Source: JBBQXK01 sp052387255
GTDB taxonomy: Bacteria > Pseudomonadota > Alphaproteobacteria > Rhodobacterales > Rhodobacteraceae
Reading direction: 5' to 3'
Assembly: GCA_052387255.1 (NCBI GenBank)
Contig: JBQTJI010000036.1
Coordinates: 3,987 to 67,986 of the forward strand
DNA length: 64,000 bases
The translations under genes were made by a program, and so were the position numbers. The notes beneath the pieces are model-generated. The model was not told where the DNA came from. It searched no databases and saw only the letters and a program-made list of their open reading frames with translations. Shown in pieces: positions 33,001 through 42,220 of the stretch (the stretch's first letter is position 1; each line of letters begins with the position of its first letter).

Positions 33001-33151
33001 ACCCTCGCAAACTGTCCCACTACGCCCGTTTTCACTGTACCGCCTCATCCACCAATCGGTGGACGCCTCGCAAACCGCCGAACGGGCGCAGCCATCCCTG
33101 ACCACGCCCGCCCGATTTTCGTCCACCGATTAGGTCAGCCGTCCACCGATT
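32970..33151. repeat. iteron cluster TCCACCGATT
   Basis: Four exact copies of TCCACCGATT: 32970-32979 (+), 33054-33063 (-), 33122-33131 (+) and 33142-33151 (+). A one-mismatch copy (33048-33057) faces the second to form a palindrome TCCACCAATCGGTGGA. A separate direct repeat, CCTCGCAAAC, occurs at 33003-33012 and 33066-33075. The last iteron overlaps the stop codon of the primase-helicase gene. Clustered iterons next to a replication gene are typical of origins. Confidence 0.8.
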
Positions 33152-35540
33152 AAAACGGCACCTCCCGGTCAGCCTTGTCCCTCGCCTCACGGGCCAGCGC
33201 GATCACCCCTTCGACGTCACCCTCAACGTCCCGATCCTTCGTGAAGACGAACTCCCGATTGGGTCCGCGATCCACCCGCCAACCATAGGCCTTCGAGAGC
33301 AGCGTTGACGCCTCCATGATCCGCTTACCCATGATCCGCGCATTCTTCGGAATATCGTCTAGGGGCAGGCGCAGGTCGTGCACTACCTCACGGAGGTCGG
33401 CGTGCAGTGTAGACGCCTTGAAGGTTCCTGTGCGACTCCCCAACCCCCCGAGGAAGTCGACGAGGAAGATCAGAACGCTGTCCGCGTCACCCGCCTCCAT
33501 GGCCGTCTTCATACGCATCCCGTCATAGGCCGCGACAAACCACCCCTCCTCTCGTCCGCGGGCCTGTGCGATGCACTCGCCCACGCGGGTAAAGACGCCG
33601 AAGCGTGAGGACGTTTGCTTGATCAGGTGAACGCGCCCGAGGACATGCGCAACGAGCGAGAACAGCGCGCCTCGGAAGCGCGGCATCTTCTCGCGTCGTG
33701 CTGCCCGGAACGTCTCCTCGTCCATGTAGGCTGCTGGGCGTTTGAGATCGACGCGGACGATCCGTTCGATCAGGTCTTGACGGTAGAAGGTCGGGTCGAT
33801 GCCTGCGATCAGCACCGGTCGCATGGCGTCAAGGGCGAAGACGTCACCGTCCGAGTACAGTTTGCGCTTCGACATGCCCCCGCCCGTGGACAGACGGCAC
33901 AGCGCGTCCGACAGCCGCGCGAGGGTCGAGACGTTATCGAAGGACATGACAGCAGACCCGTAACCCGAGACGACGAGGTCTTCCTCGCTCTGTGGTTCGC
34001 CTGACTGCGCGCCGACTTTGGGGTCAAGTATCTCGACGATGGTTGCGAGGGTCGATGACTTCGCCGACCCCGCTGGCCCTTCTAGGATCGTGATCGGGCA
34101 TTGTTCCGCTGGGTTGATGATCGCTGTGACCATCCATGCGAGCAGGAAGATGAAGGCGTCTTCGTCGAGGTTAAGGAACTCGGCCAGTTCGTCAGCCGAT
34201 CCGGGTTCAGGCATCGCCATGGGCAAGCCCACCCCTTTACGGAACATTACGGGTGCGTCGTTGTTCACCCGCCAGCCGTCCTCGTCGATCTCGATGATGG
34301 TGCGCTCTTTGTCCGCAAGGAAGACGTACCGCTTTCCGCCATGCTTGGCGAACCGAAGGGCGATGCTTTCGGGTTCGCTCTCGCGCGCCGTCGCCTGCGC
34401 GATCATCTGCGCCCCCTTCACCTCTCGCTCGTCGGGCAGGCGCTGGTGGGCGCGATACAGCGCGAGCGCACACACCTCTTTGAACTCACCTGTGTCGATC
34501 CGAACGAAGTCCCGAGGCTTCAATTCAGCATAGGCAACGTCCGACTGGTCGCGGAGGATCTTGACGTCGGACAAGAAGTCGATGGCAAGCAACCTGCGGC
34601 TTTCGGCGGCAGTAAACGGGGTCTTGCCCGTATAACCGTGCTCCTTTGCGAACCGCCAGAACGACAAGGGCGTGTACTTCTGCGCGCCGCTAAGCCGGTC
34701 CCATTCTTTCTCGTCGCCATGCTTGAACGCAGCCGACGTCTTTGACCATGCGATGAAGCGGTCGCGCGCCCAGGTGTTCTCCTTGCCGAATGCTACGACG
34801 AGGCAGATGCCCGCAGCGCCCCACCAATCGCGATTATCCACGTCGTACTTCTTGATGAAGCAGTCGAAGGCCGCGTCACGATCCACCTCGGACGACTCCG
34901 CCGCCTGCTTGCGACCTGACTTCTTGCCCGCGTAGGGCACGATCTCGATCTCACGCCCGGTGTTGAGCATGTGTGTGCCATCATCGAAGAGCATCAGTTC
35001 TGCCGACTTGCGCCCGTAGGGTAGTGCGACGATCTGCGCGCCGGACCCTTTCGGCAGCACTTCGACCTCGCCGTTGATCAGCTTGCCGCCAGCCTTGCGC
35101 GTCAGGTTCACCTTCTTGAGGAAGTGGTCAGCGAAGTCACGGATTAGGTCTGTGCGGCGAGGTTCAGCGAAGACGATCCATACCTGCGCGCCCTGACCGC
35201 CACCGGAGCGGAAGCACAGGTGCGGGACGTTCGATGCGGTCAGTTCGTCACTGACGGCCTTCACCTTCGCGAAGATGTCGGGCTGATCCATTTCCGCGTC
35301 ATGGTCGTCGAAGTCGAAGATGCAGAGGCGTGACTTCTCGCCGCCATCGACGTTCATACGGATGCCGATGCAGTCCTCGCCACGGCTCAGGTGCTGCGTC
35401 AGAACACCATCCGTGATCGGCGCATTGACAGGGAGGTAGCCCCACTTGCCCTTGATCATCGACCGCACGGAATATCCTGACGGGTCTGCAAGGGCGGCCA
35501 CCTGTTGCAGGAAGGCCAAGTCATTGTCGTTCATGTCCAT
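33150..35540 (-). CDS. AEP primase - SF3 helicase fusion (replication protein)
   Basis: A 796-residue replication protein. Residues 1-180 form an archaeo-eukaryotic primase domain: motif I FDFDDHD (75-81), motif II SGGGQGAQVWIVF (112-124) and the VLPKGSGAQIVALPYG segment (161-176). A PriCT-2-like region follows (about 225-302; WWGAAGICLVVAFG, SFWRFAKEHGY). The C-terminal half is a D5/SF3 helicase with Walker A GPAGSAKSS (488-496) and Walker B-type AVMSFDNVS. Motif II normally has a catalytic His (GAHVW); here it is Gln119. It should unwind and prime the element at the adjacent iterons. Confidence 0.85.
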   Translation of the reverse strand: MDMNDNDLAFLQQVAALADPSGYSVRSMIKGKWGYLPVNAPITDGVLTQHLSRGEDCIGIRMNVDGGEKSRLCIFDFDDHDAEMDQPDIFAKVKAVSDELTASNVPHLCFRSGGGQGAQVWIVFAEPRRTDLIRDFADHFLKKVNLTRKAGGKLINGEVEVLPKGSGAQIVALPYGRKSAELMLFDDGTHMLNTGREIEIVPYAGKKSGRKQAAESSEVDRDAAFDCFIKKYDVDNRDWWGAAGICLVVAFGKENTWARDRFIAWSKTSAAFKHGDEKEWDRLSGAQKYTPLSFWRFAKEHGYTGKTPFTAAESRRLLAIDFLSDVKILRDQSDVAYAELKPRDFVRIDTGEFKEVCALALYRAHQRLPDEREVKGAQMIAQATARESEPESIALRFAKHGGKRYVFLADKERTIIEIDEDGWRVNNDAPVMFRKGVGLPMAMPEPGSADELAEFLNLDEDAFIFLLAWMVTAIINPAEQCPITILEGPAGSAKSSTLATIVEILDPKVGAQSGEPQSEEDLVVSGYGSAVMSFDNVSTLARLSDALCRLSTGGGMSKRKLYSDGDVFALDAMRPVLIAGIDPTFYRQDLIERIVRVDLKRPAAYMDEETFRAARREKMPRFRGALFSLVAHVLGRVHLIKQTSSRFGVFTRVGECIAQARGREEGWFVAAYDGMRMKTAMEAGDADSVLIFLVDFLGGLGSRTGTFKASTLHADLREVVHDLRLPLDDIPKNARIMGKRIMEASTLLSKAYGWRVDRGPNREFVFTKDRDVEGDVEGVIALAREARDKADREVPF

Positions 35541-35661
35541 TCTCTCTGTCCGAGAGATTGGTTCCTCAAACTCCGCTTAGGTATCGACGTGAAAACTGCT
35601 ATAAATCGCTTATTCACTCTGCGCGCGATACCGAACGGGGCGAGAACCAATCTCGCCCCTT

Positions 35662-35931
35662 TCACTTTGCAACCCGATGGGAACGCGCCCATTCGATTAC
35701 GTCATCCCGGTCGTAGCGCAGTGTTCGGGCCGTGATGTGCAGGTATGGCGGGCCTTCGCCCTTCTGCCGCCACTCGAACAGCACTTCTTGCGACACGCCG
35801 AGGAATTCTGCGGCATCTGCCGTCTTCATGAGTTTCGGGCCAAGCCCGATGCGGGTTAGCTGGTCAGACATTTGCCCGACGGTGTAGCGCAATGCGCGCA
35901 CTTCTTCTGAAAGGTCAGTCACTGGAGTCAT
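35662..35931 (-). CDS. AlpA/excisionase-like helix-turn-helix protein
   Basis: An 89-residue protein. The first 30 residues are a helix with heptad character; residues 35-85 are a MerR-like HTH_17 domain: MKTADAAEFLGVSQEVLFEW, then the wing PPYLHITARTLRYDRDDVIE. Proteins of this type serve as excisionases or, in P4-like satellites and PICIs, as the AlpA activator of integrase or replication genes. It lies between the integrase and primase genes on the same strand, with gaps of 121 and 180 bases that could hold promoters. Confidence 0.75.
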   Translation of the reverse strand: MTPVTDLSEEVRALRYTVGQMSDQLTRIGLGPKLMKTADAAEFLGVSQEVLFEWRQKGEGPPYLHITARTLRYDRDDVIEWARSHRVAK

Positions 35932-36111
35932 CTTTCATGATGAAGCCAATGACCGTGGGCTTACCCCTGCGCGCGCTGCCTGCCTTGCGGCTCACCAGCT
36001 CTGCACCACGATCTCATCTCAACCAAGGGCGCGTGGCGAGATGGGGCGGTTATATTCCTACCGCGAAGTGCAAAGACAGCGCCCCGCGCCTGTTCAACTT
36101 AAGATAGACCC

Positions 36112-37275
36112 TCAAGCAAGATCAACTACGGAATCAGGTCCAACTCCGCACTGTCTCAAAATGCGCGCGGCGATCTGATTTGCGTGATGATGCGAGGCCG
36201 AGCCTTGGTCGTAGACGTCCTGAACCGATTTCTCGGTATCACCGCGCAACTGGTCGATGATGTAGGACGGTAGCAATTCCATGCGCGCAGCCGTCGTGAA
36301 CAGTCGGCGGGTGTCGTGCTGGCGCAGCAACTTCCTCTGCCGCTTCACGCCGTCAACAACTTCGGTGATGCTGAGGTGCCCAAGGTCTTCGGCATGGCCT
36401 GACACGGACTCTGCCGGGAACACCCAGCCTTCGCGATGGGGCAATGTCTTGAGGGCCGCAACAACAACGTCGGCAATCGGGAAGTCTCGTTCAAGGTGGT
36501 TTTTCAGATCGTCGATCTTGATCGTGCCCTTCTTAAGGTCAACGTGGGACCAATGCAGTTCGCAGACGTCGCCTGACCGAATGCCCGTGAACAGCATCAC
36601 TGTCCAAGCGACCTTGCGTGTCGGGCTTTTAATCGCTTGGATCAGGTCCATGCAGGGCCAAGGCTGGTTCACGTCGAACAGGATGCCCGGCTTTTTCTTG
36701 GGCTTCTGCTTCACCTTCAACTCAGCCGCGACATACGGCAGGCCGCGCAGGATCGACGCGCGGCGCGATGCCATGCGGACAAGAGCGCAGATGTGTTCTG
36801 CCGTCGATACCTTGCCCGCGCGTTCGATGTTGCGAACAACCTCCTCCATCATCGGCAGTGTGACGCGTTCAACGGGTTTTTTGAACAGGTCAGTCAAGTA
36901 GGTGTCGATCTCGATCTTGTAGGTGTCGAGCGTCGCCTGCTTCGCCGTCGAATTCTGAATGTGCGAGGCGAACGCATCGCCCAAGGTCTTGATGCCCGAT
37001 GCCTTCGCATCCCGCCCTTGGTCGAGTTCGTCGAGTTTTGCTTTGGCGAGAACAAGCGCCTGATCGCCCGTCGCGATGGCCGGGAACGCGCCGAGGTTGA
37101 TCGACTTCACGGATGACCCGATGCGCTTCGACAGCACCCATGTCTTGGTCGCCTTTCCCACGGACAGACGCAGACCTTTATAGCCTGTGCCGACGTGAGA
37201 GTAGAACACCGTGCCCGTGTCAGGATGCTTGATTTTCGCGATGGACGGGCGCTTTGAGAGGTCGATAGACGGCAT
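36112..37275 (-). CDS. int: tyrosine-type site-specific integrase
   Basis: A 387-residue tyrosine recombinase that would insert and excise the element at tRNA-Ala. It has an N-terminal arm-binding region (residues 1-90), a SAM-like core-binding domain (about 95-185) and a catalytic domain with the first Arg in FTGIRSGDVCELHW, H-x-x-R as HDTRRLF, and a likely nucleophile Tyr in SVQDVYDQGS. I chose ATG 37275 after AAGGAGCCAAATC; longer in-frame starts add 19 residues. It is 149 bases from the right attachment core, the normal position for an integrase. Confidence 0.9.
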   Translation of the reverse strand: MPSIDLSKRPSIAKIKHPDTGTVFYSHVGTGYKGLRLSVGKATKTWVLSKRIGSSVKSINLGAFPAIATGDQALVLAKAKLDELDQGRDAKASGIKTLGDAFASHIQNSTAKQATLDTYKIEIDTYLTDLFKKPVERVTLPMMEEVVRNIERAGKVSTAEHICALVRMASRRASILRGLPYVAAELKVKQKPKKKPGILFDVNQPWPCMDLIQAIKSPTRKVAWTVMLFTGIRSGDVCELHWSHVDLKKGTIKIDDLKNHLERDFPIADVVVAALKTLPHREGWVFPAESVSGHAEDLGHLSITEVVDGVKRQRKLLRQHDTRRLFTTAARMELLPSYIIDQLRGDTEKSVQDVYDQGSASHHHANQIAARILRQCGVGPDSVVDLA

Positions 37276-37423
37276 GATTTGGCTCCTTTGCAACATACTT
37301 TGCAACATTCGAGGCCGATCATACAGGATCAAGTACCATTATGACAACTTGAATTTTGTTGCAAACTGTTGTTTTACATGTGTTTACCATACCAAGTGGG
37401 GTGAAGCACTACCAAAACCGGAC

Positions 37424-37471
37424 GAATGGCATTCAAGAGGTCAGGGGTTCGATTCCCCTTGGCTCCACCAA
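37424..37471. repeat. right attachment site (attR) with original tRNA 3' half
   Basis: Exact 19-base core (37424-37442) followed by AGGGG-TTCGATT-CCCCT and TGGCTCCACCA. This is a complete T-arm and acceptor 3' strand but the bases before the core (for example no GGGGCCA or D-arm) are not a tRNA, so it is not a gene. By the usual mechanism this half should be the host's original tRNA end. Confidence 0.88.
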
Positions 37472-37541
37472 CTTCCCCGCATGACCTGTTGAAGTTGCCC
37501 GAGGCTGCGGGGACTTGCCCGTTCCGACCCCAGCCATTCCG

Positions 37542-38129
37542 CTATCGCGCATAGGGGTTCCTGGCGTTGCGGTCGGTCGACAGCGATTGCTGCCGGTCGC
37601 GCACAAGCCCTTCGATGGCATCGGCCAGATGCACCTCGGCGATGTGATGATCGCCGCGCGCCACGCGCAGACGATGCGCCGCGATCATCACGTCGGCATG
37701 GCTGCAGCCGAAGGGCGGCTCGAACTTGTAGCAGGCCAGCTCGATCAAGAGGCCGAGCGGATCATCGAAATAGATCGAATCCATGAAACCGCGATCTTTC
37801 GGACCGTCGACGGCAATGCCGCGCGCGGTCAGTCGGGCATGCGCCTGGCGAAAGGTCGCAAGCGACACCGCAAAGGCCAGGTGATGCACCGCCCCGGCCC
37901 CGGTCGAGGTGCGCTGGCCAGTCGGTTTGCGGCCTTCGTTGGTGAAGATGGTGATCAGACGACCGTCGCCGGGATCAAAGTACAGATGCCCCTCTTCCGG
38001 CCGGTCCAGGTTGGGCTGATCGAAGATGAACGGCATGCCGAGCATGCCCTCCCAGAAATCGATGCTGGTCTGGCGGTCAGCCCCGACCAGGGTGATGTGA
38101 TGCACGCCCTGCGTCTGAAGCTTCTGCAC
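37542..38129 (-). CDS. VOC-family (glyoxalase/dioxygenase-like) protein
   Basis: A 195-residue protein with a vicinal-oxygen-chelate domain in residues 1-140: GVHHITLVGADRQTSIDFWE starts the first beta-alpha-beta-beta module, GAVHHLAFAV starts the second, and LLIELACY supplies the metal-binding Glu. The His/His/Glu triad therefore appears intact. Such enzymes are ring-cleaving dioxygenases or glyoxalases. The C-terminal 50 residues are His/Arg/Asp-rich and not conserved in the fold; being next to the attachment site, they deserve a check but the stop is 71 bases outside attR. Confidence 0.72.
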   Translation of the reverse strand: MQKLQTQGVHHITLVGADRQTSIDFWEGMLGMPFIFDQPNLDRPEEGHLYFDPGDGRLITIFTNEGRKPTGQRTSTGAGAVHHLAFAVSLATFRQAHARLTARGIAVDGPKDRGFMDSIYFDDPLGLLIELACYKFEPPFGCSHADVMIAAHRLRVARGDHHIAEVHLADAIEGLVRDRQQSLSTDRNARNPYAR

Positions 38130-38149
38130 GATCTTCTCCGGCCGCCGTG

Positions 38150-38473
38150 CTATCCCTTGTCACTGACGTTCGTCTTGAATGCAACATCGAAGGCGGACTT
38201 CGTGGCAGCGTCCGCCGTCGTCTGGTTCTGCGCGACCCAGTCGGCATAGGGCATGCCGTAGACCACTTCGCGGGCCTCGTCCTTGGTCAGGGTCAGGCCG
38301 CGTTCGCCTGCCGCCTCCTGGTACCAGCGCGACAGGCAGTTGCGGCAGAACCCGCCCAGGGTCATCAGGTCGATGTTCTGCACCTCGGGGCGCTTGACCA
38401 TCAGGTGATCGACCAGGGCGCGGAACGCTGCGGCCTCAAGCTCGGTGCGGGTGGCGGGGTCGATGTCGGGCAC
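38150..38473 (-). CDS. DUF1244 protein
   Basis: A 107-residue protein of the DUF1244 family, marked by GGFCRNCLSRWYQEAAGERG with two conserved cysteines (about residues 43-46) and a following DEAREVVYGMPYADWVAQN (shortened to 'VVYGMPYADW'). Structures of this family show a small helical bundle; the function is unknown. It ends 20 bases after the VOC stop... more exactly it lies just upstream of the VOC gene on the same strand with a 20-base gap, so they may share a transcript. Confidence 0.82.
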   Translation of the reverse strand: MPDIDPATRTELEAAAFRALVDHLMVKRPEVQNIDLMTLGGFCRNCLSRWYQEAAGERGLTLTKDEAREVVYGMPYADWVAQNQTTADAATKSAFDVAFKTNVSDKG

Positions 38474-38533
38474 GGGCGTTCTCCTGCGGGCATGGGTGCA
38501 GGATGCGGCGGCGGACCCGGCACCGCAAGGGCG

Positions 38534-39484
38534 TCAGGCCACTTCGCGCAGCGTGATCGAGGCCGGATCGATGTCGGAGACGTACAGGTTTGGCAGGAAC
38601 GCGATGATCTGGCTGTCCAGAATGACGGCCACGTTCTGCGCAGACTCGCCCGTCTGGAAGTCCATGAGCGTGATCGTCCCGCCGTCGCCAGGCTGCACCA
38701 GCAGTTGCAGCGACTCGGTTGCCGGATCGAAGTCGGTGATCACCGCCGCCGTCATGGCTCCGGTGACATAGACGCCGAAACTGTCGATGCCCGCGCCGCC
38801 GGCCATCCTGTCGCCGTCGTCGCCGATCACGGCGTCGTCGCCGTCGCCGCCGTCCAGCAGGTCACGCGAGGTGTCGCCGCTGGCCGAGAACAGGCTGCGC
38901 TCGACGCGGGGCAGATGTTCGGCTGCGGCGTCGGCACCGTAGCGGGCGACAAGGATATCTTCGATCGCGTCGGCCACGGGGGACACGGCATTCTCGGCCG
39001 TCAGGTCTCCGGTCAGGTCGATGCCCAGCAGGATGTCGTTGCCGGCCCCGCCGCTCAGGGTGTCTGCGCCCGACGAGGCGAACAGGTCGTCATCGCCGTC
39101 GCCGCCGTTCAGGCTGTCGTTGCCCGCACCGCCCACCAGCGCATCGCCGTCGCTGCCGCCGGACAGCGTGTCGTTGCCCGACCCGCCCAGCAGGATGTCG
39201 CCGTGGTTGCCGCCGATCAGCACGTCGTTCCCGCCTTCGCCCGCCAGGATGTCGGCACCGGACAGGCCGGTCGGCCCCTCGCCGCCCTCGATCTCGTCAT
39301 TGCCCCTTGCACCGAAGATCAGGTCGTCTCCCTCTTCGCCGTCGATGGTTTCGGACGTGTCGTCGCCTGCAATGATATCGTTCTCGGCGGGAATCTCGGG
39401 TTCCGCGTCTTCCTCATCGCTGCCGCCTCCGATGCCCACGGCAAGCAGAAGCCCGAGCGGAAGCAGAAGTGCCAGGAGTTCCAT
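38534..39484 (-). CDS. RTX-type calcium-binding protein with N-terminal membrane segment
   Basis: A 316-residue protein. After MELLALLLPLGLLLAVGIGG, a hydrophobic anchor or signal, come an acidic linker and about eight RTX nonapeptides of the type GGxGxDxLx (for example GGSGNDTLSGGSDGDALVGG and GGDGDDDLFASSGADTLSGG), which bind Ca2+ as a beta-roll. The C-terminal 100 residues carry a few more repeats and a FDPATESLQLLVQP block seen in serralysin-like ends. Likely secreted or surface-exposed. I chose ATG 39484 because the upstream frame is unlike the protein. Confidence 0.75.
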   Translation of the reverse strand: MELLALLLPLGLLLAVGIGGGSDEEDAEPEIPAENDIIAGDDTSETIDGEEGDDLIFGARGNDEIEGGEGPTGLSGADILAGEGGNDVLIGGNHGDILLGGSGNDTLSGGSDGDALVGGAGNDSLNGGDGDDDLFASSGADTLSGGAGNDILLGIDLTGDLTAENAVSPVADAIEDILVARYGADAAAEHLPRVERSLFSASGDTSRDLLDGGDGDDAVIGDDGDRMAGGAGIDSFGVYVTGAMTAAVITDFDPATESLQLLVQPGDGGTITLMDFQTGESAQNVAVILDSQIIAFLPNLYVSDIDPASITLREVA

Positions 39485-39843
39485 GAAGCTGGTCCTTGTT
39501 GGTATGACGGACCGTTGATGCGAGACGGCGGTCAGACTTGTCAAGCCCATGCAACCGCACCGCTTTATTGGAAGGTCATTCCTATCGTGCAGAAGGGATC
39601 GTTTCGAATTCGGCAACGCCTCACAATTCTGCTGCATTGCGTCTTCGCCCCCGCTGATTCCAGCGGCGGGCAGCAGACGAAGGCGAATCTGCAGGGCAAG
39701 CAATTCCATTGCGGACCCCAACTGCAACAATTCGCGCAGGCTGAAACTCGCGCAAACCTGTCAAGATCACCAATTCCTGCCAGGGAGACGCTGGCAACAG
39801 TATCGAAGTTTGCCAGCCGCCGTTGCCGGAATGGATCGCGCCC
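39485..39843. other. gene-free stretch before the RTX gene
   Basis: No convincing coding frame on either strand in these 359 bases. It should contain the promoter of the RTX gene at 39484. I see no strong terminator or clear operator in it. Confidence 0.5.
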
Positions 39844-40590
39844 TTACAACTCCGTCGCCTCGCGCAGGGCTGCCTCCAGATGCGGCGCCAACCGGTCGGC
39901 CCAGGCAAGCTGTCCCCCCGGATCGCCGATCAGGTCGTTCCTGACCTCGATCATGGTGTGCTGCCGACCTGTCTGCAGGGCGTGGCGGTCGATGGAATCA
40001 CCGGGCAGGTGGCCGTTGTAGGGCTGGTTCTCGCCCACGCAGAGGTCAGGCTCGGTCTGCAGGCTGCGCAGCAGGGGCAGCGACAGGCGGGTGTCCTGGG
40101 GGGCATAGAGGACGCCGACGTGCCACGGCCGGGGGGACCGGCCGCGCAGGCAGGGGGTGAACGAATGGATCGCCAGGATCACCGTGTCGTCGCGCCGCGC
40201 CGCCAGCCGTGCCAGAGCGTCGTGATAGGGGCGGTGCAGGCGGTTCAGCCGCTCTTCGATCCCGCCCGCGTCAATGTGGCGGTTCGCCGGGATGATCGTG
40301 CCGTCGTACAGCTTCATCACCAGCGTCGGGTCGTCCTCGCCCCGGTTCGGGTCGATCACCAGGCGCGAGAAGTCGGACAGGATGCAGGGCGCGTCCAGCC
40401 GCTCGGCCAGCCGCGCCGCCACCCCCGCTGCCCCCACGTCCCAGGCGATGTGACGCGCCATGTCGCCGGGCGCGATGCCCAGGTCGCCGCCCGCCACCCA
40501 CCCAGGCACATGGTTCGAGGCATGATCGCAGGTGACCAGCCAACGCGCGGGGCGCGTTTCGCCCAAGGTGTGGTAGGCCTGCCCTGTCAT
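39844..40590 (-). CDS. N-formylglutamate amidohydrolase family protein
   Basis: A 248-residue member of the N-formylglutamate amidohydrolase (HutG/DUF) family, which hydrolyses N-formyl amino acids. Visible features: WLVTCDHASNHVPGW near the N-terminus, DFSRLVIDPNRGEDD with a basic and acidic active-site segment, VILAIHSFTP and a final MIEVRNDLIGD. Length fits the family. Being alone and not in a histidine-degradation cluster, the substrate may be another formylated amino acid. It shares an intergenic promoter region with divergent pyruvate kinase. Confidence 0.8.
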   Translation of the reverse strand: MTGQAYHTLGETRPARWLVTCDHASNHVPGWVAGGDLGIAPGDMARHIAWDVGAAGVAARLAERLDAPCILSDFSRLVIDPNRGEDDPTLVMKLYDGTIIPANRHIDAGGIEERLNRLHRPYHDALARLAARRDDTVILAIHSFTPCLRGRSPRPWHVGVLYAPQDTRLSLPLLRSLQTEPDLCVGENQPYNGHLPGDSIDRHALQTGRQHTMIEVRNDLIGDPGGQLAWADRLAPHLEAALREATEL

Positions 40591-40738
40591 GCTTGCGTGA
40601 CCCCGCTGGTGAATGTTGCACAGATAACGGGCAGGGTGCCGGAAGGGAATGCACCAACACCACTGCGGCGGTTGCCCCGCGCCGGAAATTCCGCAATAAG
40701 CCCCGCGTGGCCCCCCACAACGCAAGGACCAAGGCAGC

Positions 40739-42187
40739 ATGAGACGCCTCCGCAACGTCAAGATCGTGGCCACGCTGGGGCCTGCCTCCAGTGACTACGA
40801 CACCATCCGCGCCCTGTCCGAGGCGGGGGCCGATGTGTTCCGCCTGAACATGAGCCACGGCACCCAGGACGACATCGCCAAGCGCCATGCCATCATCCGG
40901 CAGGTCGAGGCCGACACGGGCCGCCCCATCGCCATCCTGGCCGACCTGCAAGGACCCAAGCTGCGCGTCGGCGCATTCGCGAACGACGCGGGCGAAGAAC
41001 TGGTGCCGGGCGCGGCGTTCCGGATGGACCTGGATGCCACCCCCGGCGATGTCACGCGCGTGAACCTGCCGCACCCCGAGATTTTCCAGGCGCTCGAGCC
41101 GGGGTCGAGCCTTCTGGTCAACGACGGCAAGATCCGCCTGCGCGTCGAAAGCTGCGGCCCCGATTTTGCCGATTGCATCGTGACGGTGGGCGGCACGATT
41201 TCCAACCGCAAGGGCGTGAACGTGCCCGACGTGGTGCTGCCCTTGAAAGCGCTGTCGCAGAAGGACCGCAAGGACCTGGAGTTCGCCTGCGAACTGGGGG
41301 TCGACTGGCTGGCCCTGTCGTTCGTGCAGCGCCCCGAGGACGTGATCGAGGCGCGGGCCCTGGCCAACGGGCGCGCGGCGATCCTGTCCAAGATCGAGAA
41401 GCCGGCGGCGGTCAAGGCCTATGACGCCATTCTTGCGGTCAGCGACGGCATCATGGTGGCGCGCGGCGACCTGGGGGTAGAGTTGCCGGTGACGTCCGTG
41501 CCGCCGATCCAGAAGCGGCTGGTGCGCGGCGCGCGGGCCGCCGCCAAGCCGGTGATCGTGGCAACGCAGATGCTGGAATCGATGATCGAATCGCCGGTGC
41601 CGACACGGGCCGAGGTGTCGGACGTGGCGACGGCCATCTACGAAGGGGCCGACGCGATCATGCTGTCGGCGGAATCGGCGGCCGGCAAATACCCCATCGA
41701 AGCCGTCAACACGATGAACAACGTGGCGATGTCGGTCGAAAGCGACGCCACCTACCGCGAGGTGATCGAGGCCAGCCGAAAGGCCAACCGCGAGACGGTC
41801 GCCGACGCCATCGTTGCCGCCGCCCGCGAGATTGCCGAGACGACACCGATCAAGGCGATCTGCTGTTTCAGCCAGACCGGCACGACCGTGGCCCTGGTCG
41901 CGCGCGAACGCCCGCGCGTGCCGATCCTTGCGCTGACGCCGCTGATGGACACGGCGCGGCGGATGACGCTGACCTGGGGCACCACCTGTGCCATCGCCGA
42001 GCCGCAGGACCGCTTCAAAGGCGCTGTCATCGCGGCGGTGCGGGCGGCGCTGGAGCAAGGGTTCGCGGTCAAGACCGATTCCATCGTGGTCACCGCAGGC
42101 GTGCCGTTCAACAAATCCGGCACGACGAACATCCTTCGGGTTGCCCCCTGTGACGAAAGGTTGATCTTCAAATCCGAGGCAGAGTAG
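40739..42187 (+). CDS. pyk: pyruvate kinase
   Basis: Glycolytic enzyme (482 residues) converting phosphoenolpyruvate and ADP to pyruvate and ATP. Motifs include KIVATLGPASS at the N-terminus, FRLNMSHG, the catalytic lysine segment AILSKIEKPAAVKAYDAIL (shortened to 'ILSKIEKPAAV'), MVARGDLGVELP and TQMLESM, with the C-terminal allosteric domain (FSQTGTTVALVARERP). All domains are present and length is normal. It is divergent from the amidohydrolase gene and followed by a short membrane-protein gene. Confidence 0.96.
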   Translation: MRRLRNVKIVATLGPASSDYDTIRALSEAGADVFRLNMSHGTQDDIAKRHAIIRQVEADTGRPIAILADLQGPKLRVGAFANDAGEELVPGAAFRMDLDATPGDVTRVNLPHPEIFQALEPGSSLLVNDGKIRLRVESCGPDFADCIVTVGGTISNRKGVNVPDVVLPLKALSQKDRKDLEFACELGVDWLALSFVQRPEDVIEARALANGRAAILSKIEKPAAVKAYDAILAVSDGIMVARGDLGVELPVTSVPPIQKRLVRGARAAAKPVIVATQMLESMIESPVPTRAEVSDVATAIYEGADAIMLSAESAAGKYPIEAVNTMNNVAMSVESDATYREVIEASRKANRETVADAIVAAAREIAETTPIKAICCFSQTGTTVALVARERPRVPILALTPLMDTARRMTLTWGTTCAIAEPQDRFKGAVIAAVRAALEQGFAVKTDSIVVTAGVPFNKSGTTNILRVAPCDERLIFKSEAE

Positions 42188-42220
42188 GCTGCCGCAGCGT
42201 AACTCGTTGCGGAGCAGTCC

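Noticed and set aside
32382..33126. Several small frames in the origin region
   Set aside because: Frames on both strands overlap the palindrome and mirror each other's repeats; none has a good ribosome site and a protein-like composition.
37424..37471. Second tRNA-Ala gene at the right end
   Set aside because: The bases before the core cannot form an acceptor 5' strand or a D-arm; it is only the 3' half.
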